A DNA stretch of 64,000 bases, taken from NCBI GenBank assembly GCA_963800135.1, contig CAWCZR010000006.1:310001-374000 (forward strand), read 5' to 3'. Made by a program: the position numbers and the translations under genes. Of this stretch, positions 10,641 through 18,790 are shown piece after piece; the stretch's first letter is position 1; each line of letters opens with the position of its first letter. The DNA comes from DASPSM01 sp963800135. GTDB taxonomy: Bacteria; Planctomycetota; Planctomycetia; Planctomycetales; Planctomycetaceae. The notes below the pieces were generated by a model. The model was given only the letters and a program-made list of their open reading frames with translations. It had not been told where the DNA came from and made no database searches.

Positions 10641-11777
10641 TCAGACTTGCGACACTGCATCCAAACTTCGCGACAGATCCGCCAGCAGGTCGCCCGTGTC
10701 CTCGCACCCCGCGCTCAGCCGAATGAAGCCGGGAGAAACCGGATCGCTGGCCCAACGGGCGCGGCGTTCGGCCGTCGTCCGCACGCTGCCAAAGCTGGTG
10801 GCTTCGTCCACGAGCTTCGCCTCTTTGAAGAACCGTTCGGCGTGCGGCTGACCGGCCAGCTCGAAACTGACGACGGGGCCAAAGCGTCTCATCTGCCGCC
10901 GCGCGACCGCGTGCGCCGGGTCGGCCGGCAACCCGGGATAACGCACACTGCGGACGGCCCGGTGTTCGGCCAGGCACTGCGCGATCGCCAGCGCGTTGAT
11001 GCACATCCGCTCGAGCCGCACATCGAGCGACGCCAAAGAGCGGTGGGCCAGCCAGACCTCCATCGGGCCGGGGACCGATCCCATCTGCGTGCGCCACGTT
11101 CTCAGTTTTTGGGCCGCTTCTTCGCTCCGGCAGGCGACGTGCCCCAGCAACAAGTCGGCATGGCCGGAGAGCGCTTTGGTGTCGGCCGCCAGCGAAAAAT
11201 CGGCACCGAGCGCCAAGGGACGCTGCCCGAGCACCGTGGGCGTCGTGTTGTCGACCGCGACCAGAACTCCCTGCTTGTGCGCGGCCGCGGCCAGCGCCCG
11301 GATATCGCAGACGTCCAGACCGGGGTTGCTTGGCGTCTCCAAGAGCAGCAGCTTCGCGCCGCGCAATTGCTCGACCGGGACGGCGGTCGTTGGCACTTCG
11401 CGGACCGAGATCTGGGCGTTGGCAAAATGCCCCTTGGCCAGCAGCCGGCAGGTGTAGTAACCGTCGGACGGCATCACGAGGACGTCGCCCGGACCGAGCG
11501 CCGTGCCGAGCACCGCGGCGACCGCCGCCATTCCCGAGGCAAACGCAACCGCCGGGCCGCCTTCGAGCTCGGCGAGAGCCGCCTCGTAGTGGTTCCACGT
11601 CGGATTGTGGAACCGCCCGTATGTGAAGGGCGAAGTTGCTGGGTCGCCGGAGAACTGGAACATTGCGGCAAAGACGGGCCCGGGCAAGAAGGGCTCGCCT
11701 TGCGCTGCGGCGGGAAGTCCCGCGCGCACGACTCGCGTGGCGTCGCGAAAACCGTCTTCCAGATTGGCGTGGCTCAT
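10641..11777 (-). CDS. Cys/Met-metabolism PLP-dependent enzyme (cystathionine gamma-lyase/synthase family)
   Basis: 378 residues from ATG 11777, which has an AAAGG-type RBS; an ATG six codons upstream (11795) is the alternative. Fold type I trans-sulfuration enzyme: YGRFHNPT near residue 55, SGMAAVAA (PLP phosphate loop), LETPSNPGLDV, VDNTTPT (cofactor-ring Asp), and ADTKALSGHADLLLG carrying the PLP lysine. The C-terminus has the family's VSFEL and FGSVRTTAERRARW segments. Members cleave or form C-S bonds in cystathionine, homocysteine or methionine. Which reaction applies cannot be read from the sequence. There are no neighbouring sulfur genes. Cytoplasmic. Confidence 0.88.
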   Translation of the reverse strand: MSHANLEDGFRDATRVVRAGLPAAAQGEPFLPGPVFAAMFQFSGDPATSPFTYGRFHNPTWNHYEAALAELEGGPAVAFASGMAAVAAVLGTALGPGDVLVMPSDGYYTCRLLAKGHFANAQISVREVPTTAVPVEQLRGAKLLLLETPSNPGLDVCDIRALAAAAHKQGVLVAVDNTTPTVLGQRPLALGADFSLAADTKALSGHADLLLGHVACRSEEAAQKLRTWRTQMGSVPGPMEVWLAHRSLASLDVRLERMCINALAIAQCLAEHRAVRSVRYPGLPADPAHAVARRQMRRFGPVVSFELAGQPHAERFFKEAKLVDEATSFGSVRTTAERRARWASDPVSPGFIRLSAGCEDTGDLLADLSRSLDAVSQV

Positions 11778-11841
11778 ACAGGCCTTTCGTGCCAACCCGT
11801 CCGGCCGGCGCGAAACGCACCGGCCGGCGACGGGCCGCGTT

Positions 11842-13356
11842 TCAGCGTCGGGCGGTGTGTCGCCGCGTCGAAGCGGCGGCCCGCAGGTTTCCGGCGTTGG
11901 CGAGGAACTCCAGATTGTACTTCTTGGTCATCTTGCGCCGCATGCCCGCCAGGCCGATCGTGATCTTTTGGATCCCCTGCGTGCGAATCGCACTGTTCTC
12001 GGACTGCGCTTCATCCGACACGGTCACGTCGGAATTGGATCGCGAGCGGCTGATCGACCGCCGGCGTTCGGCCATCGAACGCAGATTTTGGGCCACCTCC
12101 GCGCCGAAAGCCAACAGCTCCTCGTCGACGTGCAGGATCGGCAGACTATCGATTTCGTCGGCCGATTTCTCGAGGCTGACCGCGTGGTGCGCCGCATTCT
12201 CCGGCCGCAGGTCGTTGACCTGCCGCTCGAGCAGTCCGAAGTATTGCGTCGTCGCGTCGACCGTCACCTTGGCGGCTTCCTGCTTGCGCGTCAAATCTTT
12301 GTGCTGGGCGTCCGCAGCAGCCGTCAGCGTGACGGCCAAGCCCTTGATGCTCGAGACCATTTCGCGGAAGAGCTCCCCATCGCTGGGACCGTTGGCCGTG
12401 CTCGCGGATTGCCGCCGCAGCGAGCCGTAGCCGCCCGACCGCGAGCTGTAGGCCAACTCGCTGGACGATTCGGAGACGAGCCGTGCCCGGGCCGCCATTC
12501 CCGGCTTCAGCACTCGATCGGAATTGGCGACTTCGATCGTCAGCGTGTTGGTATGACCCGGGGCAGTGTCGTTGCTCAAGGAGCGGACCACTCGGCCGAC
12601 GAATTGCCGACCAGGGACCGCCTCGCAGGTGACGAGCGCTTCGCGGGTCGACAGCGTTTCGGACGAGTTGACGTCGACCACGTCGACCGTCAGCTTGAGA
12701 ATCGAAATATCGACCACGTGGACGACCTCCGTGCCCGGAGACACCCGGTCGCCGATGCTGACCCGCCGTTCGGCCACGTAGCCGCTGATCGGGGAGACGA
12801 TTTGGGCGTCGGCCTGTGACTGGCGAGCCTTGGCGAGGGCATTTTCGGCCTCGGCCAGCCGGGCTCGGGCCTGCTGCTCGTCGCTGCGGGCAAAACGTCC
12901 CAGACCGCTTCGCGACGCAAATCGGCCCGTCGAGGCTTGGCTTTGCTCAATGTTGGCCCGTCGTGCGTGCTGGGCCTCGAGGTCGCTCTTGGCTTGTTCG
13001 AGGCCGGTTTCCGCTCGTCGGACCGATTCGTCGAGAGCAATGTTCTCCAATTCGATCAAAGTTTGACCTTTTTCGACGAAGTCGCCCGGATCGACGCGTG
13101 CGTGCAGGACGCTGCCGCTGGTCGTCGCCCGAACCTCGAATTCCGAGGCCGCCACCAGCCGGCCGCCCACGTCGGTCCGTTCAGCCGGCGTCCGGCGAGC
13201 AATGGGCGTCACGTCAGCTAGCGCGTCCGCTGTGGGGACGGTGGCCGTCGTTGTCGGCTTGGAAGTGAGCTTTGGCCGGGTCGTCGACATGTAGACCGCC
13301 GTACCTGCGGCGACAGAAGTCGACAGTGCCAGAATGGCTACTAGAGCTTTCATCAT
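11842..13356 (-). CDS. HlyD/RND-type membrane-fusion (periplasmic adaptor) protein with unusual C-terminal extension
   Basis: 504 residues. GGAGG sits 4 bases before the first ATG (13356) and 7 before the second (13353), so either may start. An N-terminal signal/anchor helix is followed by an adaptor core: lipoyl-like half VLHARVDPGDFVEKGQTLIE, a coiled coil (about 110-190), the second half AQIVSPISGYVAERRVSIGD, then a beta-barrel region (LTVDVVDVN, GMAARARLV). From about residue 320 there is an extension of some 180 residues, helical and ending very basic (RRKMTKKYN, STRRHTARR), that normal adaptors lack. No inner-membrane pump or outer-membrane channel gene is next to it, so its transport partner is unknown. 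Confidence 0.8.
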   Translation of the reverse strand: MMKALVAILALSTSVAAGTAVYMSTTRPKLTSKPTTTATVPTADALADVTPIARRTPAERTDVGGRLVAASEFEVRATTSGSVLHARVDPGDFVEKGQTLIELENIALDESVRRAETGLEQAKSDLEAQHARRANIEQSQASTGRFASRSGLGRFARSDEQQARARLAEAENALAKARQSQADAQIVSPISGYVAERRVSIGDRVSPGTEVVHVVDISILKLTVDVVDVNSSETLSTREALVTCEAVPGRQFVGRVVRSLSNDTAPGHTNTLTIEVANSDRVLKPGMAARARLVSESSSELAYSSRSGGYGSLRRQSASTANGPSDGELFREMVSSIKGLAVTLTAAADAQHKDLTRKQEAAKVTVDATTQYFGLLERQVNDLRPENAAHHAVSLEKSADEIDSLPILHVDEELLAFGAEVAQNLRSMAERRRSISRSRSNSDVTVSDEAQSENSAIRTQGIQKITIGLAGMRRKMTKKYNLEFLANAGNLRAAASTRRHTARR

Positions 13357-13893
13357 TGGCCCTCCGGTAGTAACAGACAGAAAACCGCGGCGGGAGGTAG
13401 AGGGGGCTCGGCGAAACCGACTTCAGAGGCCGGTCCGCAGGTCGGAGCACCCAAGGCGGGCAGGGCTCAGATTAGAGCACACCACCACGCATCAATCAAG
13501 TTACATGTGTGACAACGTATGTATGACCTCCGCAAAAACCGGTCAACCCCGGGATGGCCAAATGGGGTGTACAAAGCTACGGATCCGAGACGGTCCTCAG
13601 GCGAGACACTTCCGTTAACATGCTTTCCTTAAATAACTTACTGGCATAATCACGAGTTCATTACATTACCGATGGATTGGGGTCTGAGTGGGATTTTGGA
13701 CCTCCAAATGAGGGGCAAACGGTCGATCGACCCGGTCGGCGGGGGCCACGTAATCGAGCCCTGAAAAGAGCCTGACCGGCCGGTACGGCTCGCATCTAAA
13801 AGCGACCGGTGACGACGCCGCAGTGAAGCACAACGGCAACCAGGGGGTGCTAGTCGCGCGTAGAGGGCCGACGTTCGCTGCTTCGGCTCGCGG
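13357..13893. other. Intergenic region with a 22-bp imperfect palindrome
   Basis: About 540 bases between two minus-strand genes with no gene seen. The part from about 13460 to 13690 is clearly more AT-rich than its surroundings and probably holds the promoter of the adaptor gene. At 13502-13523 there is an imperfect palindrome with 5-bp perfect outer arms (TACAT ... ATGTA), which could be an operator. No matching regulator gene lies next to it. Confidence 0.3.
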
Positions 13894-15507
13894 TCACTTC
13901 GCCGAGCTGGTGGCGGCGGCCGCGGGTTCGGCGTGCTTGGCGTCGGGGAAGGACTTGCGATAGGAGGCGGCCATTTCCCGTTGCAGCCGATCGGACAGGG
14001 CGCGGTCGAGCAGGTTCATGTGGTTCTTTTTCGGGATCAGCTCGACCACGGCATCGCTCTTCAGCTTCGCCAGGGCTTTTTTGAGCAGGCGAGCGGCCCC
14101 ATCGAGATAAAACGTGTCCTCGGTCCCCATATAAACGTGCAGCTTGCCTGCCAGCTTGGGCCCCAATTGGTCCCAGTTCCGCTCGAGCACCAGGTGAATG
14201 TCGTACTTCTCCCAGTCCTTGGCGACGGCCCCGTCGATCTCGCCCGTCTTGCGGTCCCAAAGCGGGCGGGGACGCCGGATGCCGCTCGTGACGGGTGAGC
14301 CGCTGGGTGACGGCAGGCTGGGCCCGAACACCGCTTCGAAGCTCATCAGCTGTCCACCGGGTCCCAGGATGTCCTCCATCTGGCAGAAGCTCTTATAGAA
14401 GAGGACCGGTTCCAAGCCCATCCGTGCCAGGGGTCGGTCGTTCCCTTTGGCGTCGACATACATGTTCGTGCCCGGGTGATAGATGTCGATCTGCTGGAAA
14501 TCGCGAAAATCGACCGGATCGGGCGACGTGCTCCAGGTGCCGGCGAAGTCGTCTGGATGGCTGATCTGGATCCACAGGCTGCTCCAGCCGCCGGACGAAT
14601 GCCCGGTGAGGAAGCGGGCCCGCGGATCGCTCACGGAACGGAATTCCCGGTCGAACCCGGGCAGAAACTCGGTAACGAGTGCCTGCCCCACGGGACCGTT
14701 ATTGGCCGAGTCGGCGAAGACGTGATGGCCCATCGGACAGCTCGGCTCGAGCACGACGCGAATAAACTCGACTCCCCCCACTTCCTCGGCAAAGCGCGGC
14801 GTGCGGGTCACGTAATGGGTCCCGCCGAATCCGGGAATCATGAACAGCGTCGGATAGCGGGCTGTCGAGTTGTTGCGATAACTCTTGGGCAGAAAGACGG
14901 CCCCGCTTAGCTCGACGTCGCGTCCGTAGAAATCGGACAGCAGTTTCGAGTGGACGAAGATCTCTTTGCGGGTGTCGGTTTCGACGAACCGCCGGGGCGG
15001 CACGAGGCGATCGACGACCAGCACCAGACGCTTGGCTGACGATTCGCCGACTTTGATCGGCTGGCTGTATCCGTTGCCTGGACCGCTGCCGACCTCGCGC
15101 TCGAAGGGGTTGAAGCGGATGACGGCCTGCGCCGACTCCTCGGCGAGTTTCATCTTGGCGAGCGGCTTCGGATAGGACAGGACCGATTTGTCTCCGCTGG
15201 CAAACTCCAACGGCTCGCCCGGCTTCCAGTTTTCCACGTCGCGAGCCAGAATCTGCCCCGGGCTGAACCAGCCCGAATCGCGGCGCGGGTCGCTCCCGTT
15301 GTTTAAGAAGATATAGACGCGGCCTGTGTAAGGCTCCTGGCGGACGCTTTCCGAAAACTTGACGGCGAAGCGCCAATCCTCGGCAGCGGCTGGGGAACCG
15401 AGTGCCACCGCGAGACCAGCGGCCGCCAGCACGATCCGGAACGCAGAAATCGGATTTACCCACGTAGGAATTGCACGGGCTGAGATGGCAGCGGAAAGAC
15501 GTTTCAT
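13894..15507 (-). CDS. Secreted alpha/beta-hydrolase, putative esterase (esterase D-like)
   Basis: 537 residues. The N-terminus has a signal peptide (RIVLAAAGLAVALGSPAAAE). An N-terminal beta-rich part (about 45-190) precedes the esterase domain, which contains YPTLFMIPGFGG (oxyanion strand), the nucleophile elbow LTGHSSGGWSS (Ser at about 310) and a late His in PKKNHMNLL. YMGTEDTFYLDGA probably supplies the acid. This matches the putative esterase (PF00756-type) fold acting outside the cytoplasm on an unknown ester. A signal cleavage site is predicted after AAA. The C-terminal tail is Ala-rich. The gene is monocistronic and convergent with nothing. Confidence 0.82.
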   Translation of the reverse strand: MKRLSAAISARAIPTWVNPISAFRIVLAAAGLAVALGSPAAAEDWRFAVKFSESVRQEPYTGRVYIFLNNGSDPRRDSGWFSPGQILARDVENWKPGEPLEFASGDKSVLSYPKPLAKMKLAEESAQAVIRFNPFEREVGSGPGNGYSQPIKVGESSAKRLVLVVDRLVPPRRFVETDTRKEIFVHSKLLSDFYGRDVELSGAVFLPKSYRNNSTARYPTLFMIPGFGGTHYVTRTPRFAEEVGGVEFIRVVLEPSCPMGHHVFADSANNGPVGQALVTEFLPGFDREFRSVSDPRARFLTGHSSGGWSSLWIQISHPDDFAGTWSTSPDPVDFRDFQQIDIYHPGTNMYVDAKGNDRPLARMGLEPVLFYKSFCQMEDILGPGGQLMSFEAVFGPSLPSPSGSPVTSGIRRPRPLWDRKTGEIDGAVAKDWEKYDIHLVLERNWDQLGPKLAGKLHVYMGTEDTFYLDGAARLLKKALAKLKSDAVVELIPKKNHMNLLDRALSDRLQREMAASYRKSFPDAKHAEPAAAATSSAK

Positions 15508-15603
15508 CGGTGTGGGCGCCTCGCAGAAGCTCGTGGAAGTCGCGTCGATCGGTCTGATCGTTGATTATGCTCAAAGAGACACGCGGAAGGAAAACGCGGC
15601 ACC

Positions 15604-15631
15604 AAAAAATTGCCCCTTCGCGGAAAGGGGC
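15604..15631 (-). terminator. Terminator-like hairpin in the 5' leader of the esterase gene
   Basis: Read on the minus strand: GCCCCTT, a 6-base loop, AAGGGGC, then AATTTTTT. The structure looks like an intrinsic terminator, yet it lies about 100 bases upstream of the esterase ATG (15507) and just before the plus-strand slyX start. It could end stray antisense transcription or act as an attenuator in the esterase leader. The sequence alone does not decide. Confidence 0.45.
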
Positions 15632-15651
15632 CTGTTCTCGAGGAACCTGGC

Positions 15652-15876
15652 ATGCAGCCCGGCAATGCTCCCGAAGATCGGCTAGTTCGACTCGAAACGG
15701 CGCTCATGCAGCTGGAACACGACGTCGAACAGCTCAGCGAATCGCTCGTCACCCAGCACCGGGCCCTTGAAGCACTACGCGTCGCCGTCGAACGCCTCGA
15801 ATGGCGGCTCGACCGCGACAACGGCGGGCCGCCCGAAACCCGCGATCCTGAGGAAGAGCGGCCACCGCACTATTGA
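15652..15876 (+). CDS. slyX: SlyX family protein
   Basis: 74 residues from ATG 15652, preceded by GAGGA nine bases upstream. The chain is almost one continuous coiled coil (RLVRLETALMQLEHDVEQL, then ALEALRVAVERLEWRLD) and ends in PPHY, the characteristic C-terminus of SlyX. The family's function is not well defined; the name comes from E. coli slyX. The longer reading from 15610 adds residues that overlap a terminator-like hairpin and is unlikely. Confidence 0.8.
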   Translation: MQPGNAPEDRLVRLETALMQLEHDVEQLSESLVTQHRALEALRVAVERLEWRLDRDNGGPPETRDPEEERPPHY

Positions 15877-15994
15877 GACCGGCCGGCTGAGCGGAAACCG
15901 GGCGGATTTCGTCCCTCGATTCGGTTAGAATCGCCTCGCACGCTGGGACTGGATTGTCGCGTCCACCGCACGCGATGCTTGAAGGGCAACTTTG

Positions 15995-17116
15995 ATGAGC
16001 AACGAGCGCTATTATCCCGGGCTGGAGGGAGTCATCGCCGGCGAGACGGCCGTTTCGACCGTCGAAGGCGGGCTGACCTACCGCGGCTACACGATCGAAG
16101 AATTGGCCAAGCACGGCTCGTTCCTCGACGTTGCCTACCTGCTGCTGCACGACGATCTGCCGTCGCAGGAGGAGCTGGCCGACTTCCAGTCGGTGTTGTC
16201 CGAATCGGAAGAGGTCGAGCCGTCGATCCTCGAGTTCCTGGCCCACATTCCGCTGCACGTTCCGGCGATGGACGTGCTCCGCACGGGGGTGAGCGCGCTG
16301 GCCCACTTCGATCCGCAGTTGGACGACGATGGGGCGGAGGCCAATCGGGCCAAGGCAATCCGCATGTTGGCGCGGATTCCCGTGTTGATCGGCGCCCGTC
16401 ACCGCGGCTCCCGCGGGTTGCCGCTGGTCACTCCCAACCCCGAGTTGAGTTTTTCGGGCAACCTGCTCTACATGATTACGGGCAAAGAGCCGTCGCCCGC
16501 GCACGAGCAGGCGATGGACGTCTCGCTGATTCTGTATGCCGAGCACGAATTCAACGCGTCGACCTTCACGGCCCGAGTGGTCGCGTCGACGCAGTCGGAC
16601 ATTTATTCGGCCATCACCGCCGCCATCGGCGCACTGAAAGGCCCGCTGCACGGCGGGGCCAACGAGCGGGCGATCGAAGTCTTGCAGGAAGTTCCTTCCG
16701 CCGAGGTGGCCGAGGAATGGGTCCGCGACGCGCTCGCCAAGAAGCGGCGGATCATGGGTTTTGGCCACCGCGTTTACAAGGACGGCGATCCCAGGGCCGT
16801 GCTGTTGCGGGAGCATTGCCGTCGCCTGGCCGAGGAGAGCGGCTCGCTGGAGCTCGAGCAAATCGCCGACACCATCGAAGCGCACGTCCGCGCGGAGAAA
16901 GGGCTGCCTCCGAACCTCGATTGGCCGAGCGCCCGGCTCTACCACTACATGGGGCTGCCGGTCGAGCTCTACACGCCCCTGTTCGTCGCTAGCCGCATCG
17001 TCGGCTGGGCGGCCCACTTCATCGAGCAAACGGAAAACAACCGGCTGATCCGCCCGCGCTCCAACTACACGGGCCCGAAGGAACGAAAATTCGTGCCGCT
17101 GCGCGACCGAGGCTGA
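15995..17116 (+). CDS. gltA: Citrate synthase
   Basis: 373 residues from ATG 15995 (a TTG lies one codon upstream). Condenses acetyl-CoA with oxaloacetate in the TCA cycle. The three catalytic residues are present: His in LHGGANE (about 216), His in GFGHRVYK (about 256) and Asp in PNLDWPSARLYH (about 308). The length of about 370 fits the short bacterial type (citZ/prpC-like), so methylcitrate synthase activity cannot be excluded. There are no prp genes nearby. It stands alone after slyX with a GAAGGG-type RBS. Cytoplasmic. Confidence 0.93.
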   Translation: MSNERYYPGLEGVIAGETAVSTVEGGLTYRGYTIEELAKHGSFLDVAYLLLHDDLPSQEELADFQSVLSESEEVEPSILEFLAHIPLHVPAMDVLRTGVSALAHFDPQLDDDGAEANRAKAIRMLARIPVLIGARHRGSRGLPLVTPNPELSFSGNLLYMITGKEPSPAHEQAMDVSLILYAEHEFNASTFTARVVASTQSDIYSAITAAIGALKGPLHGGANERAIEVLQEVPSAEVAEEWVRDALAKKRRIMGFGHRVYKDGDPRAVLLREHCRRLAEESGSLELEQIADTIEAHVRAEKGLPPNLDWPSARLYHYMGLPVELYTPLFVASRIVGWAAHFIEQTENNRLIRPRSNYTGPKERKFVPLRDRG

Positions 17117-17173
17117 TATTCTCGACGGTGAGCGCAGGCGCGAGCCTGCGCACAACCGCGGGAGAATCGAGCC

Positions 17174-18611
17174 TTGACGCGAGAACGCGCTGAGATCGGA
17201 GTCGGCTTTTCGCTGCTCGGCGTTCTGTTCGTTCTCGCCGTGGGCGCGTTCGTCTACTGCGATCCGCTGCCGCGAGATGCGGTGCTGCTGGCGCTCGCGC
17301 TTGCCTTCTTGGTGATCCTGGCCTACCTGGCGCGCAACGAACCAAAATCGCTCCGCGTCGGCAACATAAGGCCGACAACGAACGTCGAGGCCCTGGTCTG
17401 TCGCAACGTCCCCGAATTTCTCGTCATACCGTTGCTGGCCACCTTCTTTGCGGCAGAGCTCTTCTGGATCGGGGTGGCTGAGTATGTCTACATCAACTCG
17501 ATTTACGGGCGGGCTGCCTGGACTTCCGGACTCCGCATGCATGAGCCCGGGCGCCTCTCCAACGGCGTATTTCTATCCGAGCCGGAGATGATCCTGGAAT
17601 TAGTCGTCCCCTGCGCCTTAAGCGGTCTCACTGTGATCGCGAGCTGGATTGGCGCCGCCTGTTTCGTCATGAAGTTGCGCGGAGAGCGGCTGGCCGATCA
17701 ATTGACGCTTTATCGCCGCACGCAGCACAGGATGGCCGGCGGGCTCGATGTCCGGTCGTTGGTCGCCGATCGCGGAGCGACACGAGCATCGTCGCGATTC
17801 CGAACTAAAACCGTGACCTTTTTGCTGCTCTTGGGGCTCTACGCTGCTCTCTCGGAGGTCGTACTTCATTCCCTCGAGCTGATCTGGGCCGTGGGAATCC
17901 TGCTCGGCATCGCGTTCGCTTCCATGGTGACGATCGGCTACGTGGAACGTGGTGCGAGCCGATGGCGTCGAAAGTTCCGTCAGCGCGGACCGACAACGAA
18001 TCTCCAAGCGATGGCAGAGCGCTACCTCAGCGGTCGGGCGGGAGCGCCGTTTATCATAAATTTTTTCGCGTCGATGGTCTTCTGGCCTCATTTCGTCGCG
18101 TACGCCTACGTCAACCTGGCTTACGGACGCGAAGCTTGGGCGTCGGGGTTGCTGCGCCGTCACCGTTCGCAGCCTGACGCGTCTCTCGAACGGTGAGATA
18201 CCGACGACGGGCGCCCAGATTCTGCTCGGACCCGTAGCATTCGCGCTGGGTTGCATCATGACGGTGGTTGCGCCGCTGGTTGCCGCGTATCTCGCCCTGA
18301 AGCTCCGCGGCGAACGTTTCCGCGACCAGCTCGCGATCTACCGGCAGCTTCACAAAGCCGAGGTTCGAGATTTACGGACGCTGTTGCGAGAACGCTTGAT
18401 TGACTGGACGCCGGTTTCCGGTCCGCTGCCGAACGATTGTCAAGTGCCCCCCATTTGTCCGGAGTGCGGACGCGCGCACGCAGTTTCCGCATGGTCGACG
18501 TCGGTCAACGGACACCGCGTCGTGATCTGCGACGCCCAGTGCCCGACCTGCGGGACTGAGCACCACTCCGTTCTGACATTGCCGGAGGACCTTCCAAGTG
18601 ATTCCGATTAG
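17174..18611 (+). pseudogene. Duplicated membrane protein with C-terminal zinc ribbon, interrupted by a frameshift
   Basis: The first frame (17174-18196, 340 residues) contains several hydrophobic helices (about 12-35, 40-55, 85-110, 140-165, 215-255, 295-315). It holds a unit YINSIYGRAAWTSGL ... RLSNG ... MKLRGERLADQLTLYRR. A second copy begins YVNLAYGREAWASGL, loses the frame between 18152 and 18179, and resumes in frame 3 as RLSNG ... LKLRGERFRDQLAIYR, running to 18611. The two RLSNG segments fix the shift (one extra base). The tail carries CPECGRAH and CPTCGTEHH, a four-cysteine zinc ribbon. The intact protein would be about 478 residues. No known family; membrane location is inferred. 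Real decay or a sequencing error are both possible. Confidence 0.7.
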
Positions 18612-18648
18612 TTACGCGGGCGGGCATGCGAGTTGGTTCGTGCGGTCG

Positions 18649-18769
18649 GGTGGCTGGGGTCGAACCGCTTCGGTTCGCCCCCAGATTCTTCTCAAGATCC
18701 CGGGCCTCCTCAGGACGAGGGTCGAGCGACCAAATTCTTGGGGTGGCGAAGACGCCGACCCCAGCCACC
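18649..18769. repeat. REPIN-like element: inverted pair of REP hairpins (family 1)
   Basis: Left REP at 18649-18684 begins with the head GGTGGCTGGGGTCG and folds into a hairpin closed by CTGGGG / CCCCAG. Right REP at 18737-18769 is the same family on the opposite strand, with the loop GGCGTCTTCGCC. The left unit is identical over 36 bases to 24100-24135 beside the RAYT gene, and the right unit closely matches 24783-24816. Fifty-two bases separate the two units. A 5' GTGG-type head plus hairpin in inverted pairs is the REPIN arrangement mobilised by RAYT transposases. Confidence 0.8.
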
Positions 18770-18790
18770 CGTCGGTTGACGCCGCTCCTA

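Noticed and set aside
10464..12819. Overlapping plus-strand frames of about 400-500 codons opposite the PLP enzyme and adaptor
   Set aside because: Antisense to two well-supported minus-strand genes; composition is typical of shadow frames.
18649..18684. Possible tRNA because of the GGTTCG-like sequence
   Set aside because: The GTTCG is part of the REP hairpin; there is no anticodon arm, D arm or acceptor stem.
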